This document shows positions 34,377 through 43,753 of a stretch of 58,939 nucleotides of DNA, piece by piece. The notes beneath the pieces are model-generated. The model worked only from the letters and a program-made list of their open reading frames with translations. It made no database searches and had not been told where the DNA came from. The DNA is from Methylobacterium frigidaeris (lineage in GTDB: Bacteria > Pseudomonadota > Alphaproteobacteria > Rhizobiales > Beijerinckiaceae): the NCBI RefSeq assembly GCF_022179185.1, contig NZ_BPQJ01000041.1:1-58939 (forward strand). Reading direction: 5' to 3'. How positions within the stretch are numbered: the stretch's first letter is position 1; each line of letters opens with the position of its first letter. Made by a program: the position numbers and the translations under genes.

Positions 34377-35537
34377 ATGAGGACGACGCGCCGCGTTTTC
34401 CTGAAGAGTGCGGCCACGGTCGCGGCCACCGGCCTCGTGGCGCCGTCGATCATCCGGCCCGCAAGTGCCCAGGGCGGTACGGTACGGATCGGCATGGTGC
34501 TGCCGGTCACCGGGCCCGGGGCGGATGCCGGCCGCTTCGCCCTCAACGGTGCCAAGATCGCGCTCGAGGCCGTCAACAAGGCCGGCGGCGTGCTCGGCAA
34601 GCCGTTGGAGCTCGTCACCGAGGACGACCAGACCACCAATCCGGGCGCGGTGCTGGCCTTCTCCAAGCTCGCGTCCCAACCCGACCTGGTGGCGTTCCTC
34701 GGCTCGATCCGCTCGACCCAGAACCACGCCATGGCGCCGGACATCCTCAAGACCGGCAAGCCCGTGGCCTTCGGCGGCACCGATCCGGTGCTGACCCAGC
34801 TCGGCAACCCCTGGCTGTTCCGGTTCCGCCCGAACGACAGCTTCTCGGCCCGGGTCATCGCCGAGTACGGCGTCAGCACCCTCAACAAGAAGAAGTGGGC
34901 GATCATCCACTCCACCGACGCCTTCGGCACCAGCGGCGCCAAGGCGCTGACCGAAGCGTTGGGCAAGGCGGGTGCGACCGTGGCGCTCGACCAGGGCTAC
35001 ACCAACCAGAGCCAGGACTTCACGCCCGTCGTGCTGGCGATCCGCCAGTCGGGAGCCGACGTGATCGGCTCGTACTTCACCTTCGAGAACGACCTCGGCA
35101 TCTTCGCCCGTCAGCTGCGCCAGCTCGGCGTGCAGGCGCCCTGGGTCGGCTCGGCCTCGATCGTCAACGTCACGGCGCTCAAGCTCGCCGGTCCCTCGCT
35201 CTACAACACCTACGGGGTGGCCGACTACGCCGAGGAATCGAGCGACGCGGCGCGCAACTTCGGCAAGGCCTACCGGGCGGTGATGAAGCTCGCCCCCGAC
35301 AACCAGTCCTCCTGGACCTTCGACGCCGTGACGGTGCTGGCGAAAGCCATCAACGCCGCCGGCAAGACCGACCCGAAGGCGATCCGCGAGGCGCTGCTCG
35401 CCATCCGCGGCCACGAGGGGGCGGAGGGCACCTACAACTTCGACCAGAACGGCGACGGCCTGCACGGCTACAACGTGGTGCGCAACGACAAGGGCAACAT
35501 CGTCTTCGACAAGCGCATCGACTTCTACAAGGCCTGA
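34377..35537 (+). CDS. ABC transporter substrate-binding protein, branched-chain amino acid type (module 2)
   Basis: A 386-residue periplasmic binding protein. The ATG at 34377 (GGGAGGA nine bases upstream) starts TTRRVFLKSAATVAATGLV, an export signal with a double-Arg motif and a cut near ASAQG. The mature protein starts VRIGMVLPVTGPGADAG and continues KIALEAVNKAGGVLGKPLELV. It is only distantly like the binding protein of module 1. Followed by LivH, LivM-LivG and LivF genes in order. Confidence 0.93.
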   Translation: MRTTRRVFLKSAATVAATGLVAPSIIRPASAQGGTVRIGMVLPVTGPGADAGRFALNGAKIALEAVNKAGGVLGKPLELVTEDDQTTNPGAVLAFSKLASQPDLVAFLGSIRSTQNHAMAPDILKTGKPVAFGGTDPVLTQLGNPWLFRFRPNDSFSARVIAEYGVSTLNKKKWAIIHSTDAFGTSGAKALTEALGKAGATVALDQGYTNQSQDFTPVVLAIRQSGADVIGSYFTFENDLGIFARQLRQLGVQAPWVGSASIVNVTALKLAGPSLYNTYGVADYAEESSDAARNFGKAYRAVMKLAPDNQSSWTFDAVTVLAKAINAAGKTDPKAIREALLAIRGHEGAEGTYNFDQNGDGLHGYNVVRNDKGNIVFDKRIDFYKA

Positions 35538-35645
35538 CCTTTCAGGAAGCCTGACCGGGACGGCGACGCGCCGTCCCGATGCCGTCTCGGCCGCTGCACG
35601 ACGCGCGGCGGCACGACCCCTCTCATCCGATCGGGGCGGGCCCGC

Positions 35646-36521
35646 ATGGACCTCATCCTCCAGCTTCTGTTTACGGGAATCGGCATCGGCGCCGTCTACG
35701 CGCTCGTCGCGCTCGGCTTCGTGCTGATCTTCCGCGCCACCAACGTGGTGAACTTCGCGCAAGGCGAGTTCTCGATGGTGGCGGCCTTCCTCATGGTGGT
35801 CTTCGCCGTCGACCTGCAATGGCCGTACTGGCTGTCCTTCCTGCTGGCGATCGGCGGCATGGCGCTGCTGGGCGCGCTGTTCAACCTCGGCGTCTACTAT
35901 CCGCTGCGCCACCGCACCTACCTGCCGGTGATCATCTCGACGATCGGCGCGTCGATCTTCCTCGCCAACACCACCCTTGCGCTCTACGGGCCGCAGCCGC
36001 AGGTGCTGCCGCCGGTCTTCGAGACACAAGGCTTCCTGGTCGGCCCGGTCTTCCTCGACACCCAGTACCTGCTGATCATCGCCGTCACCGCGGTGCTGGT
36101 GGCGTTCCAGTACTGGTTCTTCGAGCACACCCTGCTCGGCAAGAAGCTGCAGGCGACCTCCCAGGACAAGGAGATGGCGGCGCTGCTCGGCATCCCGGTG
36201 GCCGGGATGATCATGCTGACCTTCGTCTACAGCGCGGTGTTAGGGGGCATCGCCGGCATCCTTGTCGCGCCGGTGCTGTTCGTGTCGATCCAGATGGGCG
36301 CCACCATCGCGCTCAAGGCCTTTGCCGCGACGATCATCGGCGGTTTCGGCGACGTCACCGGGGCGATCATCGGCGGGCTGGCGCTCGGCATCATCGAGAC
36401 CTTCGGCGCCGCCTACATCTCGGTGCCCTACAAGGACGCCTTCGCCTTCATCGTCCTCGTCGCCTTCCTGGCCCTGCGCCCGCAGGGCATCTTCGGCGAA
36501 CGCATCGCGGAGAAAGCATGA
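35646..36521 (+). CDS. ABC transporter permease LivH type (module 2)
   Basis: A 291-residue membrane protein with the LivH signatures GIGIGAVYALVALGFVLIFRATNVVNFAQGEF in shortened form (GIGAVYALVALGF; NFAQGEFSM) and AATIIGGFGDVTGAIIGGLALG as the coupling loop. About eight helices. It overlaps the next gene by four bases (ATGA), showing translational coupling to the LivM-LivG fusion. Confidence 0.94.
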   Translation: MDLILQLLFTGIGIGAVYALVALGFVLIFRATNVVNFAQGEFSMVAAFLMVVFAVDLQWPYWLSFLLAIGGMALLGALFNLGVYYPLRHRTYLPVIISTIGASIFLANTTLALYGPQPQVLPPVFETQGFLVGPVFLDTQYLLIIAVTAVLVAFQYWFFEHTLLGKKLQATSQDKEMAALLGIPVAGMIMLTFVYSAVLGGIAGILVAPVLFVSIQMGATIALKAFAATIIGGFGDVTGAIIGGLALGIIETFGAAYISVPYKDAFAFIVLVAFLALRPQGIFGERIAEKA

Positions 36522-38350
36522 CCGGCTCCCCTCGCCCCGTCGCGGCGGACCCGGTGTCCGCCCCCGTCGCCGCACGCCGCTTCCCCGTCGGCACACTCGC
36601 CTACGCGGCCCTGGTGGCGGTCGCGGTGTTCCTCGCCGCCACGACGCCGTTCAGCGGCTACGTGCTGAACATCCTGATGCAGGCCGCGACCTACGCCATC
36701 GCGGTCATCGGGCTCACCGTCGTCCTCGGCCTGTGCGGGCAGATCAACCTGGCCCAGGCCGCCTTCTTCGGCATTGGCGCCTACGCGGTCGGCCTCGGCA
36801 CCGTCGATCTCGGCATCAGCTTCTGGCTCTGCCTGCCGATCGGCCTCGTTCTGGCCCTCATCCTCGGCGCGGTGCTCGGGGCCTCGACGCTGCGCCTCGG
36901 CGGCCACTACCTCGCCATGGTGACGATCTCGTTCCAGCAGATCCTGACACTGATCATGATCAACTGGATCCCGGTCACCCACGGGCCGGACGGCGTGCCG
37001 AACATCAAGCGCCCCGGCCTGTTCGCCGACGGCCAGAGCTACCTCGCGCTCTGCGTCTTCGTGCTGGCGGCGGTGGCCTATGCGGTCTGGCGGATGCCCA
37101 AGACCCGGCTCGGCCGCGCCATGCGGGCCGTGCGCGACAACGAGCTGGCGGCGGGCGTCACCGGCATCGACATCTACCGCACCAAGGTGATGGCCTTCGC
37201 CATCGGCGCCTTGCTCGCAGGCTTGGGCGGCGGGCTGTTCGCCGGCAGCTTCACCTATATCAGCCCGGACCAGTTCTCCTTCGCCGAATCGGTGGTGTTC
37301 CTCACCATGGCGCTGCTCGGCGGGGTCGGCTCGCCGGTCGGCGCGGTGATCGGCACCGGTCTGCTGATCCTGATCCCGGAGTGGCTGCGCTTCCTGAAGG
37401 AGATTCCCGGCCTCTATCTCGCGATCTACGGCCTCGCCGTCATCCTGATCGTGGTGTTCATGCCGGAGGGCATCTGGGGCTTCCTCGGCGACCAGGTGAA
37501 GCGCCTGCGGCCGCGCAAACCCGCCTCGCCCCGGGCCCAGGAGCTGACCCTGACGCAGGAAGCGGCCTCGACCGCGCCGGTGCTGGAGGTCGAGGGCCTG
37601 TCCAAGCATTTCGGCGGCCTCAAGGCCGTGGACGAGGTCAGCTTCACGGTCACCCGCGGCGGCATCCACGCGCTGATCGGCCCGAACGGCTCGGGAAAAA
37701 CCACGACGCTCAACGTGCTGTCTGGCCTCTACACCCCGACCGGGGGCCGGGTACGGTTGAACGGGCAGGACATCACCCGCTTCGCCCCGCACCAGCGGGC
37801 CGCCGCGGGCCTCGGGCGGACCTTCCAGAACATCCGCCTGTTCCGCTCGATGAGCGCGCTGGAGAACGTGGTGATCGGCGCCGAGCGGCCGGGCAACGGC
37901 AGCGTCGCCCATGACCGCGCCTCGCTGGAGGCGCGGGCCCGGGCGGCCCTCGCCTTCGTCGGGCTCGAGGCCCGGGCCGACGAGCCGATCTCGTCCTTCT
38001 CCTACGGCCACCAGCGCCTGGTCGAGATCGCTCGGGCGCTCGCCGGAAACCCGGTGCTGCTCCTCCTCGACGAGCCGGCGGCCGGCCTCAACTCGAGCGA
38101 GAAGAACGCCCTCACCGTGCTGCTGCGCCGGATGGCCGCCAAGGGCCTGACCATCCTGATCATCGATCACGACATGACGCTGGTGAGCGACGTGGCGAGC
38201 CACATCACGGTGCTGAATTTCGGCCGGCGCATCGCCGACGGGGTCACCGCCACGGTGTTGCGCGAGCCGGCCGTGATCGAAGCCTATCTGGGCCAGGAAT
38301 CGACCGAAGGGCCGAACGCGGGCCTCAAGACCGACCTCGCCCCGGCCTGA
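36518..38350 (+). CDS. Fused LivM permease - LivG ATPase (module 2)
   Basis: A 610-residue chain. Residues ~25-335 are a LivM permease (LTVVLGLCGQINLAQAAFFG, then AVRDNELAAGVTGID). Residues ~355-600 are a LivG ATPase with Walker A GPNGSGKT near 388, the altered signature SYGHQ near 494 (usual SYGxQ) and Walker B LLLLDEPAAGLN. I chose the ATG at 36518, which overlaps the LivH stop; the longer frame upstream runs through the LivH gene. Two-part fusions like this are common, in contrast to the three-part protein of module 1. Confidence 0.94.
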   Translation: MTGSPRPVAADPVSAPVAARRFPVGTLAYAALVAVAVFLAATTPFSGYVLNILMQAATYAIAVIGLTVVLGLCGQINLAQAAFFGIGAYAVGLGTVDLGISFWLCLPIGLVLALILGAVLGASTLRLGGHYLAMVTISFQQILTLIMINWIPVTHGPDGVPNIKRPGLFADGQSYLALCVFVLAAVAYAVWRMPKTRLGRAMRAVRDNELAAGVTGIDIYRTKVMAFAIGALLAGLGGGLFAGSFTYISPDQFSFAESVVFLTMALLGGVGSPVGAVIGTGLLILIPEWLRFLKEIPGLYLAIYGLAVILIVVFMPEGIWGFLGDQVKRLRPRKPASPRAQELTLTQEAASTAPVLEVEGLSKHFGGLKAVDEVSFTVTRGGIHALIGPNGSGKTTTLNVLSGLYTPTGGRVRLNGQDITRFAPHQRAAAGLGRTFQNIRLFRSMSALENVVIGAERPGNGSVAHDRASLEARARAALAFVGLEARADEPISSFSYGHQRLVEIARALAGNPVLLLLDEPAAGLNSSEKNALTVLLRRMAAKGLTILIIDHDMTLVSDVASHITVLNFGRRIADGVTATVLREPAVIEAYLGQESTEGPNAGLKTDLAPA

Positions 38351-38364
38351 GCAGGAGACACACG

Positions 38365-39108
38365 ATGGCACTCCTGGAAATCCGCGACCTGACCGTGCGC
38401 TACGGCGAGATCGAGGCCGTGCGCGGCATCTCGTTCTCGGTGGAGGCCGGCGAGGTCGTGACCCTGCTCGGCTCGAACGGGGCCGGCAAGTCGACGACGC
38501 TCAAGACCATCTCGGGGCTGGTGAAGCCCGCCGGCGGCGAGGTGCTGTTCGAGGGCCAGTCGCTGCTCGGCCTCAAGCCCGAGGAGATCGTGCGCCGCGG
38601 CGTGGCGCACGTGCCGGAGGGGCGCCGGGTCTTCCCCGGCCTCACCGTGCGCGAGAACATCATGCTCGGCGCCTCGAACCGGAAGGGGCTGACGAGCCGC
38701 CAGATCCGCGACGAGGCGGAGGGCATGTTCGAGCTCTTCCCCGACATCCGGCGCTTCGGCGACGCGCTCGGCTGGACGCTCTCGGGCGGCCAGCTCCAGA
38801 TGGTGGCGCTGGCCCGCGGGCTGATGGCCAAGCCCCGCATCCTGCTCCTCGACGAGCCGTCGCTCGGCCTCGCCCCGGTGATCGTGCAGGCGGTGTTCGC
38901 CATCATCGCCGAGGTGCGCCGACGCGGCACCACCGTGCTCCTCGTCGAGCAGAACGCCCGCATGGGTCTCTCGGTCGCCGATCGCGGCTACGTGCTGGAG
39001 ACCGGCCAGCTCGTGCTCAGCGGCGAGCCGCAGGCCCTGTGGGCCAACGACGACATCCGCGCCGCCTATCTCGGCGGCCGGGCCAAGGCGGAGGCCCTGG
39101 CGCATTAG
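38365..39108 (+). CDS. ABC transporter ATP-binding protein LivF type
   Basis: A 247-residue ATPase with Walker A LGSNGAGKST, Q-loop, signature LSGGQLQM, Walker B ILLLDEPSLGLAP and H-switch LLVEQNARMG. GAGCAGGAG before the ATG provides the ribosome-binding site. It pairs with the LivG part of the preceding fusion to power transport through LivHM. Confidence 0.95.
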   Translation: MALLEIRDLTVRYGEIEAVRGISFSVEAGEVVTLLGSNGAGKSTTLKTISGLVKPAGGEVLFEGQSLLGLKPEEIVRRGVAHVPEGRRVFPGLTVRENIMLGASNRKGLTSRQIRDEAEGMFELFPDIRRFGDALGWTLSGGQLQMVALARGLMAKPRILLLDEPSLGLAPVIVQAVFAIIAEVRRRGTTVLLVEQNARMGLSVADRGYVLETGQLVLSGEPQALWANDDIRAAYLGGRAKAEALAH

Positions 39109-39219
39109 ACGGCCGTGCCGGAGGCCCGCATGGGCCTTCGGCACGGCATGAGGATTTCGCGATGGCCCGACGGTCCGATACGGCCGTATGATGGGTCTTC
39201 AGGTTCAAAAGGTCACCCG

Positions 39220-40773
39220 ATGTCCACCCCCACGCCCCTCCACCCCACCAATCCCCGCTTCGTCCGCCTCAGCCACGAGGACAACGTCGTGGTGGCGGTG
39301 GACCCGATCGTGCCCGGCGCCGCCGTCGAGGGCGTGACTGCCTCGGCGCGCGTGCCGCGGGGTCACAAATTCGCGGTGGTGACGATTCCCGAGGGCGCGC
39401 CGATCCGCAAGTTCGGCCAGATCATCGGCTTCGCCAGCCGGGCGATCGCCCCGGGCGAGTGGGTGCACGAGCACAATGTGGGGTTGGGGGAAGCCAAGGG
39501 CGACTTCGCCCGCGACTACCGCTTCTGCGAGGAAGCGAAGCCCGTCGCGATGGTGCCGGAAACCCAGCGCGCCACCTTCGAGGGCTATCGCCGGGCCGAC
39601 GGCCGGGTCGGCACCCGCAACTACGTCGGCGTTCTGACATCGGTGAACTGCTCGGCCACGGTCGCCCGCTTCATCGCCGAGGAAGCGCGCCGCTCCGGCC
39701 TCCTCGACGAGTTCCCGGGCATCGACGGCATCATCCCCCTCACCCACGGCACCGGCTGCGGGTACGACATCCAGGGCGAGGGCGCCGACATCCTCAAGCG
39801 CACCCTGTGGGGCTACGCCGCCAACCCGAACATGGGCGGCGTGATCATGGTGGGCCTCGGCTGCGAGGGCCTGCAGATCGACCGCTGGAAGCGCGCCTAC
39901 GGCATCGAGGAGAGCGAGACCTTCCGCAGCTTCACCATCCAGGATACCGGCGGCACCCGGCGCACCATCGAGGCCGGCGTCGCGGCGCTGCGCGAGATGC
40001 TGCCGGCGGTGGCGAAGGCGAAGCGCGAGACCGTGCCGGCCTCCGAATTGATGCTGGCGCTGCAATGCGGCGGGTCGGACGGCTATTCGGGCATCACCGC
40101 CAACCCGGCGCTCGGTGCGGCGGTCGACCGGCTGGTCGCCGAGGGCGGCACCGCGATCCTGTCCGAGACGCCGGAGATCTACGGTGCCGAGCACCTGCTG
40201 ACCGCCCGGGCCGCGACGCCGGAGATCGGCCACAAGCTCGTCGAGATGATCCACTGGTGGGAGGCCTACACCGCCCGCAACGGCGGCGAGATGAACAACA
40301 ACCCCTCCCCCGGCAACAAGGCCGGCGGCCTCACCACCATCCTGGAGAAGTCGCTGGGCGCCACCGCCAAGGGCGGCTCGACGACGCTCACGGGCGTCTA
40401 CCGCTACGCCGAGCCGGTCGACGCGAAGGGCTTCGTCTACATGGACACCCCCGGCTTCGATCCGGTGGCGGCGACCGGCCAGGTCGCGGGCGGCGCCAAC
40501 GTGCTCTGCTTCACCACCGGCCGTGGCTCGGCCTATGGCTGCAAGCCGACCCCGTCGATCAAGCTCGCCACCAACAGCGAGATGTACCGGCGGATGCAGG
40601 ACGACATGGACATCGATTGCGGCGACGTGCTCGACGGCGTCTCGATCGAGGAGAAGGGCCGCCAGATCTTCGAGACCATCCTGCGCGTCGCCTCGGGCGA
40701 GCGCACCAAGTCCGAGGGCTTCGGCTACGGCGATGCCGAGTTCGTGCCCTGGCAGATCGGCGCGGTGATGTAG
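39220..40773 (+). CDS. UxaA-family sugar-acid dehydratase (altronate/galactarate dehydratase type)
   Basis: A 517-residue protein with both UxaA parts in one chain: an N-terminal SAF domain (about 10-100, GHKFAVVTIPEGAPIRKFGQ, EWVHEHN) and a large catalytic part (GTRNYVGVLTSVNCSATV, THGTGCGYDIQGE, LQCGGSDGYSGITANP, ETPEIYGAEH, NNNPSPGNKAGGLT). The family dehydrates altronate, galactarate or shorter acids to 2-keto-3-deoxy acids using Fe2+. The frame upstream of the ATG at 39220 is not supported. Downstream of the ABC genes in the same direction, it is the likely catabolic enzyme for the imported acid. Confidence 0.92.
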   Translation: MSTPTPLHPTNPRFVRLSHEDNVVVAVDPIVPGAAVEGVTASARVPRGHKFAVVTIPEGAPIRKFGQIIGFASRAIAPGEWVHEHNVGLGEAKGDFARDYRFCEEAKPVAMVPETQRATFEGYRRADGRVGTRNYVGVLTSVNCSATVARFIAEEARRSGLLDEFPGIDGIIPLTHGTGCGYDIQGEGADILKRTLWGYAANPNMGGVIMVGLGCEGLQIDRWKRAYGIEESETFRSFTIQDTGGTRRTIEAGVAALREMLPAVAKAKRETVPASELMLALQCGGSDGYSGITANPALGAAVDRLVAEGGTAILSETPEIYGAEHLLTARAATPEIGHKLVEMIHWWEAYTARNGGEMNNNPSPGNKAGGLTTILEKSLGATAKGGSTTLTGVYRYAEPVDAKGFVYMDTPGFDPVAATGQVAGGANVLCFTTGRGSAYGCKPTPSIKLATNSEMYRRMQDDMDIDCGDVLDGVSIEEKGRQIFETILRVASGERTKSEGFGYGDAEFVPWQIGAVM

Positions 40774-40857
40774 CCGACGGGCTGTAGCAGCGACGGCCGA
40801 ACCGTTCTAAGGGGCGCTCCGGGGCACAACGACAAGAAGGCCCCGGAGGACAGCACG

Positions 40858-42159
40858 ATGACACCGGACGTGAGCAGCGGGAGCGATCTCACCCGCCGCC
40901 AATGGAAGATGACGCTGCTCGCGAGCCTCGGCGGCGGGCTCGAGTACTACGACTTCATCGTCTACGGCATCTTCGCCAAGGACATCGCCGCCGCCTTCTT
41001 CCCGGCGAGCGACCCGGTCGCGGCCCTGACCCTGTCGCTGGCGGTGTTCGCGGTCGGCTACCTCGCCCGGCCGCTCGGTGGCCTGGTGCTGAGCCATTTC
41101 GGCGACCGCTACGGCCGCAAGACCGTGTTCGTGGTCACCGTCTTCACCATGTCGGCCTGCACGCTCGGCATGGGCCTGGTGCCCGCTTACGCCTCCTGGG
41201 GCGTGTGGGCGACCCTGCTCCTCGTGACGTTGCGCTTCGTGCAGGGCCTCTGCATCGGCGGCGAACTGCCGGGTGCCATCACCTTCGTGGTCGAGACCGC
41301 CTCGCGCCGCCCGGGGCTCGCCTGCGGCATCGTCTTCTGCCTGGTCAATGGCGGCGTGCTGCTCGCGGCCCTGGTGAATCTCGGCCTGCAATCCTGGCTG
41401 CCTCCCTCCGCCATGGCGGAGTACGGCTGGCGCATCGCCTTCCTGTTCGGCGGGGTCGTCGGCCTCGTCAGTTTCGTTCTGCGGCGCTCGCTCGAAGAGA
41501 CGCCCGAGTTCCTGCGCCTCCAGCACCGCGCCGCCCGCAGCCCGATCGGCGAGGTGCTGCGCCATCACCGCGGCCCGGTGCTGCTCGGCATCGGCATCGT
41601 GGCGCTGACCGCGGGCTTCAACGGCATCCTGTTCGCCCACATGCCGGCCTACCTGATCCAGGTGCTCAAGTACCCGCCCCGCGAGGTGGCCCTGGCGATG
41701 AACGTGGCGCTCTTCGCCATGTCGGCCTCGCTGCTCTTCGCCTCTTGGTTCGCCGACCGGGTGCCACCGCGCCGGCTGATGCAGGCATCGGCCCTCATCA
41801 TCCTGATCGGAGTGATCCCGACCTATGGGCTGCTGGCGCGGGGCGGCGCGAACCTGTTCCTGGTGCTGCCGCTCCTCACCATGGCGGTGGCCGGGGCCAA
41901 TGGCAGCTTCGCCTACCTGCTCGCCCGGCTCTTCCCCACCCGGGTGCGGTTCAGCGGCGTCGCGCTCTCGCTCAATATCAGCTTCACGCTCTTGAGCGGC
42001 CTCGGGCCGCTGGCCGCCAACGCGCTGATCGGCGCCACCGGCTGGGCGGCCGCGCCGGGCCTCATCATCGCGGCCTCCGCGCTGATCGGGCTCGTGGTCG
42101 CGAGCCGGCTCTCCGACCGGCCGGCGACGCTCACCGAGGCCGTGCCGGCCTCCGGCTGA
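40858..42159 (+). CDS. MFS transporter, metabolite:H+ symporter (ProP/KgtP) type
   Basis: A 433-residue carrier with about twelve helices. It starts with LLASLGGGLEYYDFIVYG, the opening phrase of this subfamily, and has motif A in SHFGDRYGRKTVF between helices 2 and 3 and RFVQGLCIGGELPGA after helix 4. Relatives carry organic acids, proline/betaine or shikimate. Located 84 bases after the UxaA-type gene, it may be a second importer for the same or a related acid. Confidence 0.92.
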   Translation: MTPDVSSGSDLTRRQWKMTLLASLGGGLEYYDFIVYGIFAKDIAAAFFPASDPVAALTLSLAVFAVGYLARPLGGLVLSHFGDRYGRKTVFVVTVFTMSACTLGMGLVPAYASWGVWATLLLVTLRFVQGLCIGGELPGAITFVVETASRRPGLACGIVFCLVNGGVLLAALVNLGLQSWLPPSAMAEYGWRIAFLFGGVVGLVSFVLRRSLEETPEFLRLQHRAARSPIGEVLRHHRGPVLLGIGIVALTAGFNGILFAHMPAYLIQVLKYPPREVALAMNVALFAMSASLLFASWFADRVPPRRLMQASALIILIGVIPTYGLLARGGANLFLVLPLLTMAVAGANGSFAYLLARLFPTRVRFSGVALSLNISFTLLSGLGPLAANALIGATGWAAAPGLIIAASALIGLVVASRLSDRPATLTEAVPASG

Positions 42160-42198
42160 GCGAGAATCGGACCGTTCGGCACCCGGGCGGTCCGGCTC

Positions 42199-42936
42199 TC
42201 AGGCCGCGCCGGGAGCCCGCCGGGCGATCCAGGCGCCCCAGAACAGGCTGGAGAAGAAGCGCAGCGGCGGCGCGAAGCCGCTCTCGCGGAGCAGATCGGC
42301 CACCGCCTGCTCCGAATGCGGCGGGTCCGCCCCCTGCAGGATCCTAGCCCGCTTGGCCTCGACCTCGGCGGGCCCGGCACCCTGCTGGCGCCAGCGCTCG
42401 CCCCAGGCGGCGAGGAGAAGCGGCTGGCTCGCGTAAGAATGGTGGTTGCCGGCGAGGATCAGCGGCGCACCGGGGCGCAGGCGCTGGGCGATGTCTGACA
42501 AGATCGCCCGCTTGGCCTCGTCCCCCGGCAAGTGGTGGAGGACCCCGATCAGGGTCCCGGCGTCGAAGGTCTCGCCCTCCGGCAGGTCCGCGACGGTACC
42601 GCACACCACTTCCGTCCGCTCGTCCAGCCCCCTCTCCTCCAGCCGGGCCACGGCCAGCGCCAGCATCGGCTCGGAGGGGTCGACCGCGGTGAAACGCCAA
42701 CGCGGCTCCAGGGCCGCAGCCGTGACGATCTCCCTGGCACCCCCGCCGGCGCCCGCTACCAGGATCCGCGCCGCGCGGCCCGATCCGAGGGCGGCGGCCA
42801 GCATGCAGGCGGAAAGCTCGTGGCAGGCGTCGTAGCCGGCGAGCGCGATCCGACTCTGCTGCTCGTATTCCCCGGCGCGGGAGGCGTCGAATTTCTGGGC
42901 GGCGTCATGTGGGACGGCGTCGTGCGCGGCGGTCAC
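42199..42936 (-). CDS. Class I SAM-dependent methyltransferase
   Basis: A Rossmann-type methyltransferase. Motif I is ILVAGAGGGAREIVTAA, the acidic end of strand 2 is FTAVDPSEPM, motif after strand 4 is FDAGTLIGVLHHLP, and LRPGAPLILAGNHHS is the post-strand region. I chose the GTG at 42936 (GGAG eight bases upstream), giving 245 residues; other GTG/TTG starts are possible. Substrate unknown. It is convergent with the MFS gene and alone in its direction. Confidence 0.85.
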   Translation of the reverse strand: MTAAHDAVPHDAAQKFDASRAGEYEQQSRIALAGYDACHELSACMLAAALGSGRAARILVAGAGGGAREIVTAAALEPRWRFTAVDPSEPMLALAVARLEERGLDERTEVVCGTVADLPEGETFDAGTLIGVLHHLPGDEAKRAILSDIAQRLRPGAPLILAGNHHSYASQPLLLAAWGERWRQQGAGPAEVEAKRARILQGADPPHSEQAVADLLRESGFAPPLRFFSSLFWGAWIARRAPGAA

Positions 42937-43027
42937 GGGACGGGCTCCGGTCACGGGAAAGGCCGCGAGTTGGACCCGTTCGGCGCCGGGACGCAAGGGT
43001 GTGACCCGGACGCCGGGGGCGAAGCCC

Positions 43028-43165
43028 TCAGCCCTCCGGATGCCGCTCGCGCCAGCGCGGGCCGGGGCCGCGCATGTAGTGCAGCTCGGGGCGGTAGGGA
43101 TCCATGATCTCCGCGATGAGATCCCGCCAACGCTGGGTGAGGCGTCCGACGAAAGCCATCAGCAT
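43028..43165 (-). CDS. 45-residue basic protein with strong ribosome-binding site
   Basis: An ATG at 43165 preceded by AGGAGG with eight-base spacing opens a 45-codon frame to TGA at 43028. The product is MLMAFVGRLTQRWRDLIA... with WRDLIAEIMDPYRPELHYMRG in its middle, ending in RWRERHPEG: basic and aromatic, without a membrane span or cysteines. An ATG two codons in is an alternative start. The ribosome-binding site is among the best in the window, so I believe it is translated. Family and function are unknown to me. Confidence 0.6.
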   Translation of the reverse strand: MLMAFVGRLTQRWRDLIAEIMDPYRPELHYMRGPGPRWRERHPEG

Positions 43166-43298
43166 GGAACCGTCCTCCTGCGCGCGAATCGATTCGCTGT
43201 CGAGCCTGGCAGGGATCGTGCCGGCCGTTCATTGCGAAACTCTTGCAGGGGAACCTGGTCCGTGGCTTTGGCGAGAGTGCGACGGCGGCGTGGAGGGG

Positions 43299-43445
43299 TT
43301 AAGGCAGGATCCCGGCGAGCTTCAGCCCGCCCGCGGCGATCACCGCCAGCACCACGCCCCAGAGGTCGAGGGGCATCGCGGCCCACCAGGCGGTGCTCTC
43401 GGCGTGCGGCAGCGGCGCATCCTGAGCCCGTGCGATGTCGTGCAT
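43299..43445 (-). CDS. 48-residue single-span membrane protein
   Basis: The ATG at 43445 with GAGGGAGA upstream gives a 48-residue product. A polar head (HDIARAQDAPLPHAEST) is followed by WWAAMPLDLWGVVLAVIAAGG, one transmembrane helix near the C-terminus. The longer in-frame start at 43517 lacks support. It lies in tandem with the 45-residue gene on the minus strand. Function unknown. Confidence 0.6.
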   Translation of the reverse strand: MHDIARAQDAPLPHAESTAWWAAMPLDLWGVVLAVIAAGGLKLAGILP

Positions 43446-43753
43446 GATCGTCTCCCTCGGGACCGCATCCTCCGGGCGCCCGTCTCGCGCGGGCGTCCCT
43501 GCCTCAGCGTACAGCACGGCGATGCGTGCCGCAGCAGAAAGACGCGAAACCAGTCAAGGGCTGGCGCTCAAAGATGCGCCGTCGAGCGATGGTGCCCATG
43601 TGCTGTGCGATCGCCCGACACAATCCTCCCTTCGAGGGGCGATCGGCGTCGCCGGATCGTGGTGCGCGGCTGCATTCCCGGCCCGACGCGATCGACGCAC
43701 GGATGTCCGGTCGTCGCGTGTTCAGAGCCTCGACGGTGCCGACCGCCCAAGCT
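43446..43753. other. 308-bp stretch without a recognisable gene
   Basis: Between the 48-residue gene and the DUF2155 gene, no frame on either strand has protein-like composition or a convincing start. I see no repeat or RNA here; it probably holds the promoter of the small minus-strand genes. Confidence 0.45.
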
